A DNA stretch of 64,000 nucleotides from Protea cynaroides (lineage: Eukaryota; Streptophyta; Magnoliopsida; Proteales; Proteaceae): contig CM053269.1 in assembly GCA_028583415.1 (NCBI GenBank), positions 57,897,007-57,961,006 on the forward strand, given 5' to 3'. The notes beneath the pieces were generated by a model. That model had not been told where the DNA came from and made no database searches. It saw only the letters and a list, made by a program, of their open reading frames with translations. A program made the translations under genes and the position numbers. This document shows positions 59,843 through 64,000 of the stretch, in pieces (the first letter of the stretch is position 1; the number at the start of each line of letters is the position of its first letter).

Positions 59843-62221
59843 TTAATAGTGAATTCGAGGAGTAAATGATGTCCTCTTTGATATTGAACTTTCGGTCTTG
59901 TCTTCTGTTTTCAGATTCTGAGTAAACGATATGGGAACAAGGCAGAGACCTTTACTTCGTAAGCCCTCTTCTTCTCCTCCAAGGCCCTGCATCAAAGTTA
60001 AAACATAAATCAAACCATAAAGCTATCAAGATATTTGAGGTAGGTGATGAATCTCTATATCTATGAACATTTTTTTTCCGGATTGATCTTTCTACTTGAC
60101 ACCTGCAGTTTTATTGACATAGATTCTTTTTAGCACATTCTCATTGGGTCATTATGAAAACCACAATATATAAGGGACAGTTCTGATATTTGAGACAAAA
60201 AAAATGATCATGAAGGTTTTGCACTCATCCAAAGGACACGATCGTCAATGTTAATGACTAACCCTTTTGTAAAAGTTAAAACAGTCTCTCCATAGAGTAT
60301 TTATATAATGGGTATTTGTCAGTTCCCGTTTTTAAATTCAACCAAATACCCTTTCATTTATTTATGCATCTTCTAGGTAGTCTTGGTTTTTTTTAAAGCT
60401 TCATCTTGTCATTTTGCCAACTCCAAATTCATAGTTCATCGATTTTAATCAATACATACACATTTTTACCTTTTTATTGTTTTTTTTATCTTTATGCCAC
60501 TGTATTACCTTATTCTTTGTACCACCAATCTGTATCAGATCAGTTTTGACATTAGCCAATATCGTGTAATACATTAAACCTTATCTACAATTGAATTAAA
60601 ACTTAACATATGATCATACATACATACATACAAAGTTTCAGCCCCATCAAACCTATTATGTGGTACAAATAAATGGATCTGAATTCGGCTTCTCTACAGT
60701 CTCCAGTCCATTCAGCACCTATGGAGAATTCTTACACACAGAGAGAAAGTAACCCCAACGGTGCTAGGCGACTGGCCAGACCAGAGGCTAGAGAGGATAT
60801 TTTCATGGTGAATCCTCCATAAAAATCTTACACCATAAAACATGTGTCCTCATTTTGGGGTAGAGCTCGTCTCAAGTTGAACGGTCTCTCCAGTGATGAT
60901 CCAACGGCTTATGTTCATTCTGCACATTTACCAATGTATTTGTGTTGCATGCAGACTGGAATCTCGTTGGATCACCAACTTTAAGGACTGCTCAACCTGA
61001 GACAAACCACTCTCCTATTTTGTGTGGTGTTGAAGCATATTTTTTATTCTCTCTTACTTTTTTTCTTTCTTTTTTCAAATCAATCGAGAAATAAAAAGAA
61101 TATAAAAAGTATAAATACAGCTCTGTGCAAGAATCAATCAGAATTTCTCAGTATTTACCTGTGGTTGATACAGGCTGGTTCTGAAGTATGGATTACTTAA
61201 CATCTGAAACAAAATCATAAAAGAGACTCTTGAATCAAAGTTAGAAAAATTCTCTCCCCCTGGTAAGTGGGCCTTGGGTACTAAGAAAAATAGCAATTAA
61301 TTTCATCAACCCCTTCTCCAAAGAAAAGATGGAAAGTAAAATAAAACTGGATCAAACATACCTTAACCTGCTCTTGGAGGAGCTTGATCTGAACATATGT
61401 CTCGTGCAACACTGAAGCCGTATCCGTCTGCAGATCATACTAACACTTCAAATTTCTTGACTACATCACTAATTACTAGTATTCTCCATTACGATTAATG
61501 GGTCAAGAAAATTTTTAGCTTGGTAATTTTGTTTTTTACAGAAATTTTCTCACGAACCAGAGAATTCGTCCCTAAAAAGAAGAGGATAATGTGATTCTGA
61601 AAATTAATGTTTGTGGAGGTTGAATTTGCAGACTACCTTTCCATAAGGAGAAACTAGCTTCTGTAGAGCTGTTATCCTGTCTCCTAGCTTTTGGTTTCTC
61701 CTTACTGGCACCAGCTCTGCTTCTTGCAGTTTACGAACCATACGTTTATCATGGGTCATTAAAATTTTCTCAGGTTGAGGTTGGTCATGGCATTGTTCCT
61801 CACTGTACATTATCTTCTTTCTCTTGGTTGTGTTGTTATGGAACGCATCACTAATCATTAGCTCACGTTTCCTTGTATTTTGTTCCGTGGTGGCCACCTC
61901 CGGAACTGAGACAGTACTGAAGAGCCTTTTATTCTCCTCCATGGAAGAAGTTGTTGCAGCAGCATTGAACAAATCTGTCCCAGAAATCACAGAATTATCT
62001 TAGTTTATTTACTAAATTTTTCTTCTTAATACCCTCTTAAAATATCAGAAGTGAATAAAAAATTTATAAAAAAAAAACAAAAAAAAAACCTAGTAACCTG
62101 GTATATGGCGATTAAGGGTTGAAGGTATATTAATGGAGGAAAGTGGTTGAAAGTAATCCAAGTTGTCATTATTGCATACTTGAGAATCCATGCAGGATTC
62201 GTTCCAATGCACATTCTCCAT
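59843..62221 (-). CDS. bHLH transcription factor, atypical basic region (bHLH68/103/110/123-like)
   Basis: Five exons on the minus strand: 62098-62221, 61637-61974, 61362-61427, 61159-61203 and 59843-59986. All introns are GT-AG with consistent phases, giving 238 residues. The helix-loop-helix region (about residues 129-178) reads RRNQKLGDRITALQKLVSPY, GKTDTASVLHETYVQIKLLQ, EQVKML. It is followed by SNPYF and, in the last exon, LRSKGLCLVPISFT. This set of words is diagnostic for the plant group of non-canonical bHLH factors that lack the His-Glu-Arg needed for classic E-box contact. Nuclear transcription regulators are expected. Two basic stretches (TKRKKIM, KRMVRKL) precede the domain. The start is uncertain: the ATG at 62221 is chosen because the protein becomes family-like there, but the frame stays open to an ATG at 62512 (97 more codons). 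A minus-strand 5' UTR intron is likely upstream. The closest named member is not known. Confidence 0.88.
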
Positions 62222-62860
62222 GAAATACCTTTTTACAGAGGAATAAGAAAATTTAGACAGAGACATGAAAATAAATCCCCAATTAATAAAACGAAAATTA
62301 CGGTTTCTGCATGTAAGAGGGGAAGGAGAGATTCGGGTTTGGCATTTGACGTTGAACGTTATCGTTTCCTGCAAACGAACACCACCAAAAGAGATAGTCA
62401 GATCTGCTCGTCCAATTTCAATTGGTTCAGTTACTGGTAATCTCTCATTACCAGAGCTGCAAAGTAGTGAAGAGAAGGGTGGGAAAACGGCGTTTTCGTT
62501 TTCTGTATTCATTGCATAGAAATCTCGAGGTACTCTATACTCTCCTGCAAAAATTTAAACTCAAAGATCAGTTTTTGACACGCAAGTTTTCAGGAACTCT
62601 GCTTGAGTCTGAGTTCTTGCAGAGTAGATTAAAGAAAACGAAAAGAAAACAACTTTCTATTGGATAGAGATATAGATCGATATACATTTCAGATATTGGA
62701 AGAAACTAGAAGTGAATCGAATTGAGTTCAGTTCTGCAGCTCTCACCTTCGTCTGCAAGCGAATATCGATCAGAGAGAATCAATCACCTCTCATGCACCT
62801 CTTCGTCTTCCGAGAGAGAAGATGGATGATTCCAGGCTATTTGGTGGGAAAAGAGAAATG
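62222..62860 (-). promoter_or_regulatory. Probable 5' UTR and leader intron of the bHLH gene
   Basis: On the minus strand a good donor (ACGAAG|GTGAGA, near 62749) and acceptor (TTTTTGCAG|GAGAGT, near 62547) suggest a leader intron of about 200 bp. A two-codon upstream ORF (ATG CAA TGA) starts at 62517 and overlaps a second ATG at 62512. Another good donor, CTCTG|GTAATG, lies near 62452. The leader may therefore be spliced in more than one way. These are predictions from consensus only. Confidence 0.4.
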
Positions 62861-63101
62861 ATGGGTGGGTATTTAGTAGTTTGAACTTGGGAGAGGTTTG
62901 AGTACTGTGGAATGAAGAGGTTTGAGTAGTGTAGAAGCTCATTCCCTGGAAAGGAGAGTTTTCTGATCACAAGTCATTAAATACAACATGGGAAAATGGA
63001 ACTGAAGGAATGACCATAAACAGAAAAAGGAGAAGTCTTCACTGGGAGGAAGGGCGGCTCTTATTAGAATCTGTTTTGTTTCATTTTCATTCCCCCCCCC
63101 C

Positions 63102-63147
<46 letters not shown>

Positions 63148-63200
63148 TCTACTCTTTCCCTCTTTTGTATTCTATGAAGTGAACGAGTTGATCCTTATGT
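62861..63200. other. Upstream region of the bHLH gene with a homopolymer junction
   Basis: Non-coding. Its main feature is C18 (63092-63109) directly followed by T33 (63110-63142). The rest is AT-rich and unremarkable. Confidence 0.5.
63092..63142. repeat. C18-T33 homopolymer junction
   Basis: Eighteen C are followed without interruption by thirty-three T. Such pure double homopolymers are rare and unstable, and lengths in assemblies are often wrong. On the bHLH coding strand it reads A33 then G18, about 0.9 kb upstream of the start codon. Confidence 0.9.
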
Positions 63201-63239
63201 CCCATGCCCTTAAATTTTGATAGGGAGTATGCAAATCTT

Positions 63240-64000
63240 CTTTTGTCATTGGAGAGGCGTCAGCTGTGATCGTACGGTTGATCTTCACCGGATGCATATA
63301 TCATTACGCATTAGATGAATACCAACCGTGCGATCAAGGCTGGTGCAACTGGCTGATAGGAGACAATTTTTAATCCGGGAACTGATTCCATATCATATTC
63401 CTAGAAAGGTATTAAGACTCTTAAGAGTATTTATGAGAATTAATGGTGGTAATAGATATTACCCTAGAAGAGGGAAATGTGCTTTACTAAGTCCAATATT
63501 ATCTGTTACAGCTAGGATTCGCACGGCGTCCCTGAGATGAGATAACCTGTAAAAGACACAGACAAGGTAAGCAGAAGAGGGGTTGGGCTCAAAGCCCCGC
63601 GTCTACTCCGATACCTAAGTTAGGATCCGAACAGTTAGTAACGAATAAGGTCGGCTCCTTAGAGGAAAAGCTGATGGTGAGAAGTATGAGACGTAGAAAA
63701 TCAAGGCTTGCCTAGTGATAAGTGTAAGGTGCAAGAGTGTGAGCCTCAACATAAGTGTAAGTGTATGATTGTGTTTTCATGTTCTTGTAACAAGTGTGAT
63801 CGAGCTTTATTTATAGTATCCGTTTTGGATGGACTTAGGCTTATGTGAACAGTTGCGTGTGGGGCATGTTTGAGTATTCAATGCTTTGCCTGCAAGCCTG
63901 CAAGCCAGCAAAGGTTGCTTCTGTCAATTCTGAAGGCGAGACTTGAGTTGATATGTGCATGGAGTCTATTGGAAAGCCTGGTCAGGGGCATCTCGTGCTA
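63240..64000. mobile_element. Repeat/LTR-like sequence running off the window end
   Basis: An imperfect inverted pair GATCGTACGGTTG / CAACCGTGCGATC lies at about 63269-63337. From about 63520 the wording (GCCCCGCGTCTACTCCGATA, CCTAAGTTAGGATCC, then a TTTATTTATAGTATCC stretch near 63808) is like LTRs of plant gypsy retrotransposons. No second copy is in view, so the class is an inference. No ORF resembles a known protein. Confidence 0.4.

Noticed and set aside
61604..61636. Extension of bHLH exon 2 past the GK codon (VVCKFNLHKH)
   Set aside because: A good GT donor follows the family-conserved SPYGK, and the next exon supplies TDTASVLHE exactly as in the family.
1..64000. Search for CRISPR-like arrays, bacterial operons, tRNA and rRNA genes
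   Set aside because: No regularly spaced direct repeats with unique spacers, no tRNA cloverleaf outside SINE-derived sequence and no rRNA sequence were recognised by eye.

Overview
The window is nuclear DNA of a flowering plant, most likely a dicot with an intron-rich, transposon-rich genome. The evidence is spliced genes with GT-AG introns, a plant-type H2A.W histone, a plastid arginine-biosynthesis enzyme, a plant bHLH factor, and many LTR retrotransposons, MITEs and Au-type SINEs. The species cannot be fixed from the sequence. No bacterial operon, CRISPR array, tRNA or rRNA was seen.

Layout. 1-9610 (+): the 3' five exons of a PHD-finger/GNAT acetyltransferase gene (IDM1-like); its upstream exons lie outside the window, and a 4.9-kb intron holds three MITEs. 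11991-16737 (+): a small RRM protein with a likely mitochondrial presequence; its 4.2-kb intron carries an internally deleted Ty1-copia element. 16738-26095: gene-free, dominated by a 2.3-kb solo LTR with a related, collapsed retroelement nested inside it. 26096-49878 (+): a complete 17-exon ArgJ gene (glutamate N-acetyltransferase / ornithine acetyltransferase, 473 residues) spread over 23.8 kb. Its introns hold a young LTR element that encodes only gag and part of a protease, a hAT-type MITE, LINE remnants and an Au SINE. 52926-53846 (+): histone H2A.W with one intron. 57048-57485 (-): intronless histone H2B, convergent with H2A. 59843-62221 (-): a five-exon bHLH transcription factor of the atypical bHLH68/103/110/123-like group. 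The right edge is non-coding and repetitive.

The genes are not one pathway. They are an ordinary set of housekeeping and regulatory genes: chromatin (IDM1-like, H2A.W, H2B), RNA binding, arginine synthesis and transcription control. Most of the window's unusual content is transposon history, which can be read directly from target-site duplications: TTATC and TCGAG for the nested LTRs, AGTAT for the gag-only element, ATAGA for the deleted copia, TAA, CTACCCA, TACTCTTTG and TTCAAGAC for MITEs, and a 15-bp duplication around the SINE. I found no convincing new biological system. The best items for follow-up are the gag-only LTR element, the nested LTR pair, an interlaced inverted repeat near 56 kb, and two unusual splice sites in ArgJ. 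Exon boundaries were set by hand from splice consensus, reading-frame continuity and recalled family conservation, and were not confirmed with transcripts.
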